This document shows, one piece after another, positions 13,857 to 21,307 of a DNA stretch of 27,144 bases (its first letter is position 1; each line of letters begins with the position of its first letter). The notes beneath the pieces are model-generated. The model saw only the letters and a program-made list of their open reading frames with translations, had not been told where the DNA came from and did not search any database. Position numbers and translations under genes: made by a program. This stretch comes from a virus: the IMG/VR virus record IMGVR_UViG_3300031658_000091, positions 1 through 27,144 of that record. The stretch is one strand, 5' to 3'.

Positions 13857-14201
13857 TTAAAATGGTAATTCTTCAGCATCTACTTCTTCAGTTGCTGTTT
13901 CTTGTACTGGTTCAGCTTCTAAATCAACGCTTTTAATCATCCATGCTTGAAGTTCAGTATAATATTTTCCTTTCCATTCAGAAGTTTTAATATTAAAATC
14001 AACATCAACTGTTTTACCTACTTTATTATACTGTAAGAACTTATCTACTTTTTCAGTTCCAAAGATATTGAAAGCAAATATTTGTTCAGTTCCTTCATAT
14101 CCTTCCATATTAGATATAACAAAAGATACTTTCTTCCATTCTTTACCAGCTGCAGATAAGCCTTCAATTGTTTCGCTTATTACTTTAATTTTTCCAATCA
14201 T
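13857..14201 (-). CDS. DUF3127 single-stranded DNA-binding-like protein
   Basis: This 114-residue protein matches the DUF3127 pattern: a start MIGKIKVISETIEG, then AAGKEWKKVSFVISN, FNIFGTEKVDKFL, KVGKTVDVDFNIKTSEWKGKYYTEL and a final AWMIKSVD strand. This reads as an OB-fold of the kind found in Bacteroidetes phage SSB proteins. The end is acidic and closes in EELPF, like the DDIPF tip by which SSB proteins recruit partners. It should coat single strands and may dock the ERF annealase or helicases. It is followed directly by a terminator and preceded closely by the DUF3310 gene. Confidence 0.85.
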   Translation of the reverse strand: MIGKIKVISETIEGLSAAGKEWKKVSFVISNMEGYEGTEQIFAFNIFGTEKVDKFLQYNKVGKTVDVDFNIKTSEWKGKYYTELQAWMIKSVDLEAEPVQETATEEVDAEELPF

Positions 14202-14205
14202 AATT

Positions 14206-14415
14206 TTAATTTAATTTGTTTAATAATTTGTTTAATTCTTTTGTGTAATTTTTAATCTTTTCTTCATCTTTTAAATCATGACCTTTAGATCTTAATTTAT
14301 ATTTCAAAATGTTGCCTTTTAAAAATCCTATGTATTCAGATTTTGTTAAGCAATACTTTAAAACATCTAAAGCTTCAAAGTCAGTCCAAAGTTGGTAATG
14401 TTTTTCTTTATTCAT
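14206..14415 (-). CDS. DUF3310-family small protein
   Basis: The 69-residue protein has the DUF3310 pattern: HYQLWTDFEALDVLKYCLT, then GFLKGNILKYKLRSKGHDLKDEEKIKNYTKELNKLL. The GN-I-KY-x-R core and the K-x-x-Y-x-x-x-L helix are the family marks. DUF3310 proteins are common in phages beside nucleotide and replication genes, but their activity is not established. It has its own TAACTTTG box only four bases before the ATG, overlapping the end of the exonuclease gene. Confidence 0.8.
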   Translation of the reverse strand: MNKEKHYQLWTDFEALDVLKYCLTKSEYIGFLKGNILKYKLRSKGHDLKDEEKIKNYTKELNKLLNKLN

Positions 14416-14419
14416 TGTA

Positions 14420-14427
14420 CAAAGTTA
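14420..14427 (-). promoter_or_regulatory. -7 promoter box TAACTTTG before the DUF3310 gene
   Basis: TAACTTTGTACAATG on the minus strand puts the box four bases before the ATG at 14415 and over the stop of the upstream gene. A transcript from it would be leaderless. Confidence 0.4.
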
Positions 14428-15045
14428 ATCTAATTTTTTTTGTAATGTTTTCAAGTACTCAATTTTTATTTCAGTTGCGTAATCAATACGTTCTTTTAAT
14501 TCAGCAATTGTATCTTCACACCTTTCAATTAAAATTGTATGATGGTATTCTACTTCATTATGAACTACGTAATTAAAGAAATGGCAAACTTCAGTTCCAG
14601 TAGATAACATTTGCATCTGCATTTGTGCAAAATACTTTGGATTAATTTCACCAGTAATAACTAATTTATTAAAGGTTTCAATAGTAGGACATTTAATTTC
14701 TAAAATTTCATTGGTAGTTGTAAGATAACCATCTGGCGAAGCACCAGAATGTTCATTGTAAGGCATAAAAGGTGATTCAGTTACTTCTATGAACTCCAAT
14801 CTTTTTAATGCTTGAAATTTCGCAAATGCTGTTGGTTCTAAATCAATTCCCCTTTGTACATCTTTGGAAAAATAAACTTCTTCTTCAGATAATCCAAAAT
14901 ACATTTCACCTGCTTTTTTCATTGCGTAATTATTTATTTTATCGGTAGTTCTTTTTAAAGTGATCTTACCTAATAAACCTTCTATCTGTGAAGCTGTAAA
15001 TTTTCCTTTACGTGATTCAAACCATTCTGTTGTTCTTTGTTTCAT
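14425..15045 (-). CDS. YqaJ-type (lambda exonuclease family) recombinase nuclease
   Basis: This 206-residue protein is a YqaJ-like 5'-3' exonuclease of the PD-(D/E)XK fold. Visible motifs are RTTEWFESRKGKFTASQI at the start, GIDLEPTAFAKF (E70), SGASPDGYL (D105), EIKCP (E116/K118) and YFAQMQMQM (137-146). It chews one strand of broken DNA so that a partner can anneal the exposed 3' tails. The ERF annealase at 15587-16102 is the expected partner, so the phage carries its own single-strand annealing recombination pair. Confidence 0.95.
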   Translation of the reverse strand: MKQRTTEWFESRKGKFTASQIEGLLGKITLKRTTDKINNYAMKKAGEMYFGLSEEEVYFSKDVQRGIDLEPTAFAKFQALKRLEFIEVTESPFMPYNEHSGASPDGYLTTTNEILEIKCPTIETFNKLVITGEINPKYFAQMQMQMLSTGTEVCHFFNYVVHNEVEYHHTILIERCEDTIAELKERIDYATEIKIEYLKTLQKKLD

Positions 15046-15047
15046 TG

Positions 15048-15239
15048 TTATTTTGGTTTAATATTGTTTTTTATTCTGAATATTTTTAAAATTCCTGTTC
15101 TTATTATTATTAAGTTGTTAAAGGCTTTTACATTTTTCTTTTTAAATCTTTTTTTCTTTGATTTATTAAAATTAATTTCTTTTATTTTTAAGATTATATT
15201 TCCAATTCTCTGAATTTCTTTTTTATCTTTAAAGTTCAT
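15048..15239 (-). CDS. Small highly basic protein
   Basis: The 63-residue protein is very rich in Lys and Ile/Asn, with KSKKKRFKKKNVKAFNN near the middle. It has no recognisable domain. It could bind nucleic acid through charge. In very AT-rich DNA, Lys/Ile/Asn-rich frames arise easily, but the frame fills the space exactly between two genes: it starts right after one stop and ends two bases before the exonuclease ATG. Confidence 0.55.
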   Translation of the reverse strand: MNFKDKKEIQRIGNIILKIKEINFNKSKKKRFKKKNVKAFNNLIIIRTGILKIFRIKNNIKPK

Positions 15240-15440
15240 TTATTTAAGTTTATAATGTGATAATTTTTCTGCTCTGCAAACACCTAACTCAACTATATTT
15301 AAAGATGCTTCGGTTGTAAGCCCTAAGTTAGTAAAATGCTTTACAATGTTTTTTTGTAAGATTCCAACTAATAAAGCGTTTTTAGCATATTCAATAGCAG
15401 GATTTAATTTTGTTAAAAGGTCTTTGTTTGATAATTTCAT
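15240..15440 (-). CDS. Small hypothetical helical protein
   Basis: I do not recognise this 66-residue protein. It is helical and amphipathic (KLNPAIEYAKNALLVGILQK, NIVKHFTNLGLT). It is first in its unit, following the terminator at 15535-15563 and a TATCTTTG box at 15482-15475, so it is probably the start of the exonuclease operon. Confidence 0.7.
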   Translation of the reverse strand: MKLSNKDLLTKLNPAIEYAKNALLVGILQKNIVKHFTNLGLTTEASLNIVELGVCRAEKLSHYKLK

Positions 15441-15474
15441 AATTTATTTTTTATTGTTGTTAACTAATATACCT

Positions 15475-15482
15475 CAAAGATA
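15475..15482 (-). promoter_or_regulatory. -7 promoter box TATCTTTG of the exonuclease operon
   Basis: It lies 35 bases before the ATG at 15440 and just after a strong terminator, which defines a new transcription unit. No clear -33 TTG was seen. Confidence 0.5.
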
Positions 15483-15534
15483 TACATACTTTTGGAATAA
15501 AAAAACTTTTTATCATTTATTTTCATTTTATTTC

Positions 15535-15563
15535 AAAAAAAAAGGCGGATAACTAATCCGCCT
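15535..15563 (-). terminator. Strong intrinsic terminator after the ERF gene
   Basis: AGGCGGAT (15563-15556, minus) pairs with ATCCGCCT (15550-15543) around a five-base loop, followed by a run of nine T. It is the clearest terminator in the window. Confidence 0.9.
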
Positions 15564-15586
15564 CAAACTTAACACTAAAAACAATT

Positions 15587-16102
15587 CTATTTATAATTCA
15601 AATATTTCAATTCGTTTTCTTTTGAAATAGTATATATACTTTTCACTTTGTCTAAAGTTGCGCCAGCTTTATATGCCTTTTCAAAATTAGCTTCTGTGAA
15701 TACTGGTTTACTTAATGGCTTTGTAGGAGGTTTTTGCGTGTCTGCGTCTTTAGTGTCATCAATTAAGAATAAACCGTTTAAAGAGTACTTTCTGGCATAA
15801 CTCGAGCTACTTCCGAAAGATTGTGCTATATCCATTCCTTTACGTTCTGGATTGATTCCTGCTTGTGCTTTAACCGTTACTGATTCCGTTCCGTCTGTAA
15901 TTGTACAGGTACTTTCTACATATACAAGAGATAAAACTTCTTTTATTTCGTCTGTAATAGTTAGAGTCAATCCTTTAGCGTTTAGTAATGGTTTAACAGC
16001 TTCTAAGATATCTTCACAGCTTCTGTAGTTATACTTACCAAAATTATTTCTTTGGTTCTTAGGAGCTTTTAATTCGTTTTGTACTTCGATTAATTTTTTC
16101 AT
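15587..16102 (-). CDS. ERF-family single-strand annealing protein
   Basis: This 171-residue protein belongs to the ERF superfamily of phage annealases. The pattern is NFGKYNYRSCEDILEAVKPL near residues 20-40, a central beta region, and the diagnostic GSSSSYARKYSLNGLFLIDD around residues 95-115, followed by KDAD. It pairs complementary single strands during recombination and concatemer formation, working with the YqaJ exonuclease downstream. The C-terminal ~50 residues (KPPTKPLSKP then a helical end) form a linker and a small domain. The strong terminator follows its stop. Confidence 0.93.
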   Translation of the reverse strand: MKKLIEVQNELKAPKNQRNNFGKYNYRSCEDILEAVKPLLNAKGLTLTITDEIKEVLSLVYVESTCTITDGTESVTVKAQAGINPERKGMDIAQSFGSSSSYARKYSLNGLFLIDDTKDADTQKPPTKPLSKPVFTEANFEKAYKAGATLDKVKSIYTISKENELKYLNYK

Positions 16103-16113
16103 ATTTTTTGTTT

Positions 16114-16542
16114 TTATTGTTTACCTAATTGATAAGCTTTTTTCATAGCTAATAAAATATTTTTTCTTTGTGTAGAATCTTGTGTAAATCCACCAGTTGT
16201 TTCTTGTAATAACTCAAGCAGATCATTTTTTGCTTCTTTTTCAATTATCATTCCTTCACCTAATAAAAAAATAAGTGCTTCAGCATCATCAAAAATATAG
16301 TTTTCATTAAAATATCCTTCAATAGTTTCTTGACATTCACAGATACCAGTTTCCATTCCAATTCTGCGTGCTATATATCCTTTGTCAAACTTTTTTCTAC
16401 CTATTGGATTCTTTATGCAAATAGTTCGCATATCTCCAGACTTTAATAATACATCTACATCTATTTCAACGGTGTATCTTTCATGTTGATTGTAAGTTGT
16501 ACAATCTAAAACTTCATTTCCTTTGTAATATAACTTTTTCAT
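16114..16542 (-). CDS. Hypothetical protein, first gene of the early region
   Basis: I do not recognise this 142-residue protein. It starts MKKLYYKGNEVLDCTTYNQH. A beta-rich half contains RTICIKNPIGRKKFDKGYIARR and two nearby cysteines (GICECQ), followed by an acidic helical half (DDAEALIFLLGEGMIIEKEAKND). It sits eleven bases before the ERF gene and just after a TATATTTG box, so it is probably among the first genes expressed. A role beside recombination or in host takeover is possible but unsupported. Confidence 0.75.
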   Translation of the reverse strand: MKKLYYKGNEVLDCTTYNQHERYTVEIDVDVLLKSGDMRTICIKNPIGRKKFDKGYIARRIGMETGICECQETIEGYFNENYIFDDAEALIFLLGEGMIIEKEAKNDLLELLQETTGGFTQDSTQRKNILLAMKKAYQLGKQ

Positions 16543-16576
16543 TGTGCTTGTTTAAGTGTTATTAAATAATATATTG

Positions 16577-16584
16577 CAAATATA
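16577..16584 (-). promoter_or_regulatory. -7 promoter box TATATTTG of the early operon
   Basis: It lies 34 bases before the ATG at 16542 in the gap between the lysis and recombination genes. Upstream is a tandem repeat AAAAAAGATTG (16618-16639). The gap 16543-16687 also holds a weak 5-bp hairpin at 16671-16683. Confidence 0.5.
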
Positions 16585-16617
16585 AAGAGGATATATTTAA
16601 TAAACGACTATTTGCAA

Positions 16618-16639
16618 AAAAAAGATTGAAAAAAGATTG
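16618..16639. repeat. Tandem AAAAAAGATTG, two copies
   Basis: Two exact 11-base copies lie head to tail, about 35-55 bases upstream of the early promoter box. The spacing of one helical turn and the A-tracts suggest an UP-like or bent activator site, or an operator. Confidence 0.4.
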
Positions 16640-16687
16640 TTTTTTTTACTAATTAGCGTAAAAATCAATGATAACAAGGTTATTTTG

Positions 16688-17173
16688 TTAGAAAATAGTT
16701 TGTAATTTAAAACCAAATACAAGATTTTTGTTTAGATCTAATCCAAAATCAAAAGAAGTTAAGTATTTTTCTTTAATTAATAAGCCTATATTTAAGCTTA
16801 ATGCTGAATTGTTTATTGTATTTGTTTCTATTGAGTGCGCAAAATTGATTCCACCACCTAGAACGCCCTTAAATAATGAAGGCTTATTTGCTTTCTTTAG
16901 TTTCTTCTCTAATATAGTAGATAGTTTTGTTTGCGCTGAGTCCCTTAATACTTGCTTTGTGCGTATTTCGTTAATTATTATTAGTTCGTCTCTTAAAATA
17001 GCTAATTCAGCCTCTAAGTTGTTTATTTGCTCTGTCTTTTGAATAGATTGCAGATAGCTTTTTTCAATATTAGAAAGGCTAACTTTAACAAGGGTATCGT
17101 TTTTATAAATCGTTTGTCCATAACTTAAGTTTATTGTCAATATTAGAACTATTAAAAATATTAGCTGTTTCAT
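16688..17173 (-). CDS. Secreted envelope protein, possible spanin component
   Basis: The 161-residue protein starts with a signal peptide (MKQLIFLIVLILTINLSYGQ, cleavage likely after the SYG). Then comes a coiled-coil region (~38-90) and a glycine/beta-rich end (FKGVLGGGINFAHS, FDFGLDLNKNLVFGFKL) that resembles outer-membrane strands. There is no lipobox cysteine. Its first 71 bases overlap the previous gene in another frame, like the nested Rz/Rz1 spanin pair. Together with the amidase nearby this suggests a part in outer-membrane disruption at lysis. The spanin role is inference. Confidence 0.7.
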   Translation of the reverse strand: MKQLIFLIVLILTINLSYGQTIYKNDTLVKVSLSNIEKSYLQSIQKTEQINNLEAELAILRDELIIINEIRTKQVLRDSAQTKLSTILEKKLKKANKPSLFKGVLGGGINFAHSIETNTINNSALSLNIGLLIKEKYLTSFDFGLDLNKNLVFGFKLQTIF

Positions 17174-17399
17174 TGTAGATAATTTTATTCTTTACTATAT
17201 ATACTTTCTCTTGTTTCAGTTCCTTTACTGAATCTAAAAGCAAATATAACTCTTTTATATCTAAGCCTAATTCTTTAATTATATATAATTGCTCATCTTC
17301 TTTTTTCGTAGAGATATAATTGTTGTTCTGTAATAATATAAAAGCTATTGCTATAACTAACAATATATAAACTAAATATTTCTTTAAGAATGTTTTCAT
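17103..17399 (-). CDS. Membrane-anchored coiled-coil protein, inner-spanin-like
   Basis: The 98-residue protein has one N-terminal membrane helix (about residues 8-24, YLVYILLVIAIAFILL) followed by a periplasmic helical region (ISTKKEDEQLYIIKELGLDI ... LDSVKELKQEK). This is the topology of an i-spanin (Rz). Its ATG overlaps the amidase stop (ATGA), and its last 71 bases overlap the secreted 161-residue gene. The lysis role rests on topology and context; no sequence family is recognised. Confidence 0.75.
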   Translation of the reverse strand: MKTFLKKYLVYILLVIAIAFILLQNNNYISTKKEDEQLYIIKELGLDIKELYLLLDSVKELKQEKVYIVKNKIIYNETANIFNSSNIDNKLKLWTNDL

Positions 17400-17917
17400 T
17401 TTATAAATTCTTTAATAATCTTAGCCATGCTACAAACATCAAATTTACTACAATCAGTTAAGTTGCTTCCGAAAAAAGGTTCTATTAATATAGTTGTAGC
17501 TTTTGGAGCATATACCATAGCGTAACCTCTATCTCTAACACTTGTTAAAGCTTTAGTTCCTCCATGTCTTAATTTTATTCCTGTTTTAGCATTTACTAAG
17601 TTACTAAACTCTTGCGCTAATCTCTGTCCTTCGGGATTATTACCGTAGTATAAGGTAGAGCAACCAGTTGCAGAAGCTGACTTAAAAGAATTGAAATGTA
17701 ATAACATTACTAAGTCATATTCATTTTGATTAATTCTTGAAGCTGTTGCTTTCATTCTTGGAGTGTAACCTCTAATACTACTATCATGTCTATATATGTC
17801 ATGATTAGGAAACTCCTTCATTACTTCTGTGTAAAATTCGAACTCTCTTAAACCGTTCAGCTCGTTTATAGCTCCTTTACTTTTTTCGTTATGTCCTATT
17901 ACAAAAGCTACTTGCAT
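17396..17917 (-). CDS. N-acetylmuramoyl-L-alanine amidase (Amidase_3), endolysin
   Basis: This 173-residue protein is a zinc amidase that cuts between the sugar and the peptide in the cell wall. Zinc ligands are H9 in VIGHNEKSKGA, a Glu in LREFEF (E25 or E27), and H74 in MLLHFNSF. The catalytic Glu is E146 in ILIEPFFGSN. No signal peptide or binding domain is present, so export to the wall depends on a holin or similar factor. It overlaps the upstream membrane/coiled-coil gene and is coupled to the inner-spanin-like gene, which marks the lysis cassette. Confidence 0.93.
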   Translation of the reverse strand: MQVAFVIGHNEKSKGAINELNGLREFEFYTEVMKEFPNHDIYRHDSSIRGYTPRMKATASRINQNEYDLVMLLHFNSFKSASATGCSTLYYGNNPEGQRLAQEFSNLVNAKTGIKLRHGGTKALTSVRDRGYAMVYAPKATTILIEPFFGSNLTDCSKFDVCSMAKIIKEFIK

Positions 17918-18204
17918 TTTAATAGTTGTTTTTGCTGTTCTGCAATTTTAACTCTTTGTTCTTTGATTATAAGATCCTTTTCGTTTATGAATATTTGCAT
18001 GTCATCAATTAATTTTCTGAACTCGTTTAGTTGTTCTCGATAATCTTCAATCAATTGCTTTTCCATATCTCGAACCGCAGCTAAATTTTCAAGTTCAGCA
18101 CTTTTTGCATTACTCTTTTTTATACGTCTACCGCCAAAAAATGTAGCTACCATTCCAACAAGTCCTCCAACGGCTTGCCAATTATCCTTTATGAAATTAT
18201 CCAT
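17908..18204 (-). CDS. Membrane/coiled-coil protein, holin candidate
   Basis: The 98-residue protein has a short hydrophobic, glycine-rich N-terminal segment (WQAVGGLVGMVATFFGG, about residues 9-25) followed by basic residues (RRIKK). A long coiled coil follows (about 38-95, with LIEDYREQLNEFRKLIDDM). Its end overlaps the amidase gene by ten bases. Position suggests a holin or a membrane anchor in lysis, but a single weak membrane segment with a long coiled coil is not a classical holin. Confidence 0.7.
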   Translation of the reverse strand: MDNFIKDNWQAVGGLVGMVATFFGGRRIKKSNAKSAELENLAAVRDMEKQLIEDYREQLNEFRKLIDDMQIFINEKDLIIKEQRVKIAEQQKQLLKCK

Positions 18205-18205
18205 T

Positions 18206-18448
18206 TTAATTTTCTTTATCTTTTAATTCGTTATAAATTACTTCAAATTCTGTTGTTTCTCCTAATATATTATATATACTTTCATCTTCTTGTATGTACC
18301 AAAAAATAGGTTCGTTTAAATCTGCAACATCATAATCTACCCAGTAAATAGTAGTACTATTTTCTTCTTTAGGTAATCCGTAAAAGTCAGCGCATTGTTT
18401 ACGTGCTGCTATTGCTTGTGCTTCTGTGTTATATTTATGTCCTATCAT
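18206..18448 (-). CDS. Small hypothetical protein
   Basis: I do not recognise this 80-residue protein. It starts MIGHKYNTEAQAIAARKQCA and contains the aromatic stretch TIYWVDYDVADLNEPIFWYI. It lies between the LamG-like protein and the lysis genes with one-base gaps. Similar small proteins accompany tail-fibre genes in Bacteroidetes phages by my recollection. A fibre-assembly role is a guess. Confidence 0.7.
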   Translation of the reverse strand: MIGHKYNTEAQAIAARKQCADFYGLPKEENSTTIYWVDYDVADLNEPIFWYIQEDESIYNILGETTEFEVIYNELKDKEN

Positions 18449-18449
18449 T

Positions 18450-19373
18450 TTAGTAAATTGTGTATTCTGTGTTTATATTTGCTTCTATTCCTGCTCTGTT
18501 TGTTGACTCGTTTGATGGATATATTATTATTTCTTGAACGTTTCCTATATAAAAATTCCTATCTATTTGCCCTCCATCTCTTGACCTTGCTCCTATAGAA
18601 AACGTGCTATTACTACTACTTATGCTTCTGTCTGATGTAGCTGTTGTAAAACTTGTATTTATAGCACTTACAGAGTTTAAAAAAACATCTAAATCATCTC
18701 CATCTATTAATGAAGTAGACAATCTTTGTGCTACACTAACAGTTGCTGAAAGTTTTATCTCTGCTCCACTTGTATAATTATCTGTAACTCCAAAACCAAA
18801 ATCGCTGTTTGAATACCCTATGTTTATAGGAACTTTGCTTCCTGCTCCCGAATTATTTCTAATTTCAATTAGCGTCTTATTGTTGAACCAAAAATTAGGA
18901 GAACCACTTATTGAAGTTGCTTTTTCAACCGTCAAAACAGTTAATGAATCACTAATAGACTGAAATGTAATAGGGGATGTTGTATTATTCCATACAGATA
19001 AATTGTCATTGCTTCCGTCAAATTTAACAGCAGGCTTACCATTTTCTAAAATAACAGTTCCACTACTTACAATTTTAGGCTGATTTGATGCTGTTGTTTG
19101 TAAAGCGTTATTGCTACTCCCAGACTGGTCATACCATACAGAAACAAACCCATCGCCTGCGCCAGTGAATGTTGTTAACGTTCCGTCTATTATTTCTGAA
19201 GCCGTAAAATCTTGTTCAGTGTTGTCACTTGAACGCCTTACTTTTATAACGCTTGTTGTAGCGTTTGCTATTTTTCTTAAAGAATAAGCTGCTGCTGCAC
19301 CTGAATAATCTTCTAACAAATATCCAGTTGGTATGTATATAGGATTAATCCAAAAAGCGAATGGCAAACCCAT
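18450..19373 (-). CDS. LamG/concanavalin A-like tail or receptor-binding protein
   Basis: This 307-residue protein is beta-rich and contains the pattern VSVWYDQSGSSNNALQ, NQPKIVSSGTVILENGKPAVKFDG, typical of LamG-like jelly-roll domains (arabinofuranosidase-B N-terminal type). These often bind sugars. The middle and end repeat Ser/Thr/Asn-rich strands. Its ATG overlaps the stop of the long fibre gene (TAATG), so it is probably a tip or accessory part of the host-recognition apparatus. The first ~25 residues (FAFWINPIYIPTGYLLEDYS) may form the attachment peptide. Carbohydrate target unknown. Confidence 0.8.
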   Translation of the reverse strand: MGLPFAFWINPIYIPTGYLLEDYSGAAAAYSLRKIANATTSVIKVRRSSDNTEQDFTASEIIDGTLTTFTGAGDGFVSVWYDQSGSSNNALQTTASNQPKIVSSGTVILENGKPAVKFDGSNDNLSVWNNTTSPITFQSISDSLTVLTVEKATSISGSPNFWFNNKTLIEIRNNSGAGSKVPINIGYSNSDFGFGVTDNYTSGAEIKLSATVSVAQRLSTSLIDGDDLDVFLNSVSAINTSFTTATSDRSISSSNSTFSIGARSRDGGQIDRNFYIGNVQEIIIYPSNESTNRAGIEANINTEYTIY

Positions 19374-21304
19374 TATGAGAAGTTTTTAATTACTGAACCG
19401 TATAAGTTTGTACCATCGTAAATAAATGTAAATATATCTACAGCATTTGCGCCAGTAGATAAAATAGGAGCAGTCCCTTCACTCCATTTAAAAATATTTC
19501 CATAATTCAAAGTTCTTGAACCTGTGGCATCTTGTGTTACAATTAAATTGTAAGTATGCCCACTAATTAAATTAGTTGGATTATCTAAAGTTCTATTTCC
19601 TGCCAATGTAACTTTGGCATTATCATTTGTAGAATCCCAGCTAATATTTGCGGCATCTGTAAGACTTGTAAAAGGATTAACAGCATAAGAAATTTTAGCC
19701 GTATTCAAAGCTATTGCAGTTACATTAGAATCTAATTGTGCGCCATCTGTTGCTATATCTCTGCCATCAACTGTTGAATCTGTTGTGATTGCGCCAGTTA
19801 CGTCTAATGTATTTGGAATAGTTATTGCACCAGAAACGCCAGTAATCCAATCTCCAATATTTAACTGGTCGTCAGCAGTAGCACTTGCAGCAGCTATAGA
19901 TGAACCTATAATAATGTTTCTATCACCCGTAGTGATGTTGTCGCCTGAGTTAGCTCCTACAGCTGTGTTGTTTGAGCCTGAAAGATTACCACCTAATGAA
20001 TAGTAACCTGTAGCTACATTACCTGAACCTGTATTTGTATTACTACATGCCATGCTTCCAATAGCCGTATTACTACCAGCAGTTGATAAGGATAATGAAC
20101 CATAACCTAAAGCAACATTAAAATAGCCAAATGTACTACTTGTCAATGCTGACCGTCCTACAGCAGTATTGTAACCTCCCATAGTAAGTGTTGTACCAGC
20201 TTCATCACCAATTAGAGTGTTGTAGCTACCACCTGGCACTATAGAATCACCAGCGTTAGCACCTGCTACAAAATTACCAGTTCCTGATGTTACCGAACTA
20301 ATACCTGCCGTAGCAATATTTCCAGTCATTGTACCACCAGATTTTGGAAGTGCATTGTTTGATGTTGTTGTATTTGTAGATACTTGTGCAGCATCTGTAT
20401 AAGATACTTTTGAAGTATTTGCAGCAACAGAAGTATTTGCAGAAACTCTTGCTTCTGTATAATATAAATTTCCATTTTCAGAAATATCTCCAGTATCTAA
20501 AGATACAACGCCAGTCTGACTGTTTACAGAATCAACTGCGCCAGAAGTAATATATATATATGAACTGCCAGACCATCTATAAGTTTTATTTGTATCTAAA
20601 GCTACATAAATCTTTCCTGCTTCTCCAGTTACTGGAAACGATGCTAAATTTGCAAACTCTAAAACGTCATCTACATAAGAAGGTAATTGACTTGAAGGAA
20701 CTAAAGAATCTGAACCTAAAGAAGCATATCCATTTGATGAACCTTTTGCACTTGTTAATTGATAAACGCTTAAATCTTGATCGCCAGTATTTACGCCACT
20801 TGTATTTGCAACTATTGTAGCTTGTGTCGGTGTTATTCCTACTTTAGCAGTATTCAATGATACTGCACTTGCATCTGTGTAACTTATCTTTGAAGTATTC
20901 GCTAATACATTTGTATTCGCATTTACTAAAGAATCTGAATAATATTTGTTAGTTCCTTCTGCAATGTTATCAGTATCTAATACTACAACGCCAGTAAGTG
21001 AATTTACAGAATCAACTGAACCGCCGCCAGCAACTTCACTCCATGAACTATCTATTCGTGCGTATTGTTTGCCATCTGCTGGTGCTTCTGGAAATGTTAC
21101 TTTTGCAGTATTCAAATCAACAGCAGGTGTTAAATCTACATTCAAAATATTGCTTAGTCCTATATCTGTTTTAGTAGTTGCGTGTGGATTTGTTCCATCA
21201 TCTAAAGTTAATTCAGAATGTTTAAAAACTCCAACGCCATTTGCTACTGAAATATTAACAGCTTCTGCACTATCTTCAATTATTATGTTTACTTCTTCAG
21301 CCAT
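19373..21304 (-). CDS. Long tail fibre with tandem modules and YadA-like head repeats
   Basis: The 643-residue protein begins MAEEVNIIIEDSAEAVNISV. It then carries two copies of a fibre module: VDSVNSLTGVVVLDTDNIAE ... NKYYSDSLVNANTN near residues 97-145, and VDSVNSQTGVVSLDTGDISE ... NLYYTEARVSANTS near 257-305. The YYT-x-x-R type motif is common in trimeric phage fibres. Residues ~365-475 contain repeats of the N-T-A-V/I-G type (YNTAVGRSALT, NTAIGSMA, NNTAVGANSGD, DRNIIIGSS), as in YadA/Hep_Hag heads of trimeric adhesins. The C-terminus is a beta-rich cap. It should form a long trimeric fibre for host contact. Residue positions are approximate. Confidence 0.88.
   Translation of the reverse strand: MAEEVNIIIEDSAEAVNISVANGVGVFKHSELTLDDGTNPHATTKTDIGLSNILNVDLTPAVDLNTAKVTFPEAPADGKQYARIDSSWSEVAGGGSVDSVNSLTGVVVLDTDNIAEGTNKYYSDSLVNANTNVLANTSKISYTDASAVSLNTAKVGITPTQATIVANTSGVNTGDQDLSVYQLTSAKGSSNGYASLGSDSLVPSSQLPSYVDDVLEFANLASFPVTGEAGKIYVALDTNKTYRWSGSSYIYITSGAVDSVNSQTGVVSLDTGDISENGNLYYTEARVSANTSVAANTSKVSYTDAAQVSTNTTTSNNALPKSGGTMTGNIATAGISSVTSGTGNFVAGANAGDSIVPGGSYNTLIGDEAGTTLTMGGYNTAVGRSALTSSTFGYFNVALGYGSLSLSTAGSNTAIGSMACSNTNTGSGNVATGYYSLGGNLSGSNNTAVGANSGDNITTGDRNIIIGSSIAAASATADDQLNIGDWITGVSGAITIPNTLDVTGAITTDSTVDGRDIATDGAQLDSNVTAIALNTAKISYAVNPFTSLTDAANISWDSTNDNAKVTLAGNRTLDNPTNLISGHTYNLIVTQDATGSRTLNYGNIFKWSEGTAPILSTGANAVDIFTFIYDGTNLYGSVIKNFS
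20390..20540 (-). repeat. Fibre module repeat, copy 2
   Basis: This stretch repeats 20870-21020 at an offset of 480 bases (160 codons). The best-conserved part is around 20491-20537, including CTACAACGCCAGT-like and TTTACAGAATCAACT segments. It encodes the second VDSVNS/YYTEAR module. Confidence 0.6.
20870..21020 (-). repeat. Fibre module repeat, copy 1
   Basis: This is the partner of 20390-20540. It encodes the first VDSVNS/YYSDS module. The repeats could support recombination that changes fibre length. Confidence 0.6.
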
Positions 21305-21307
21305 TTT

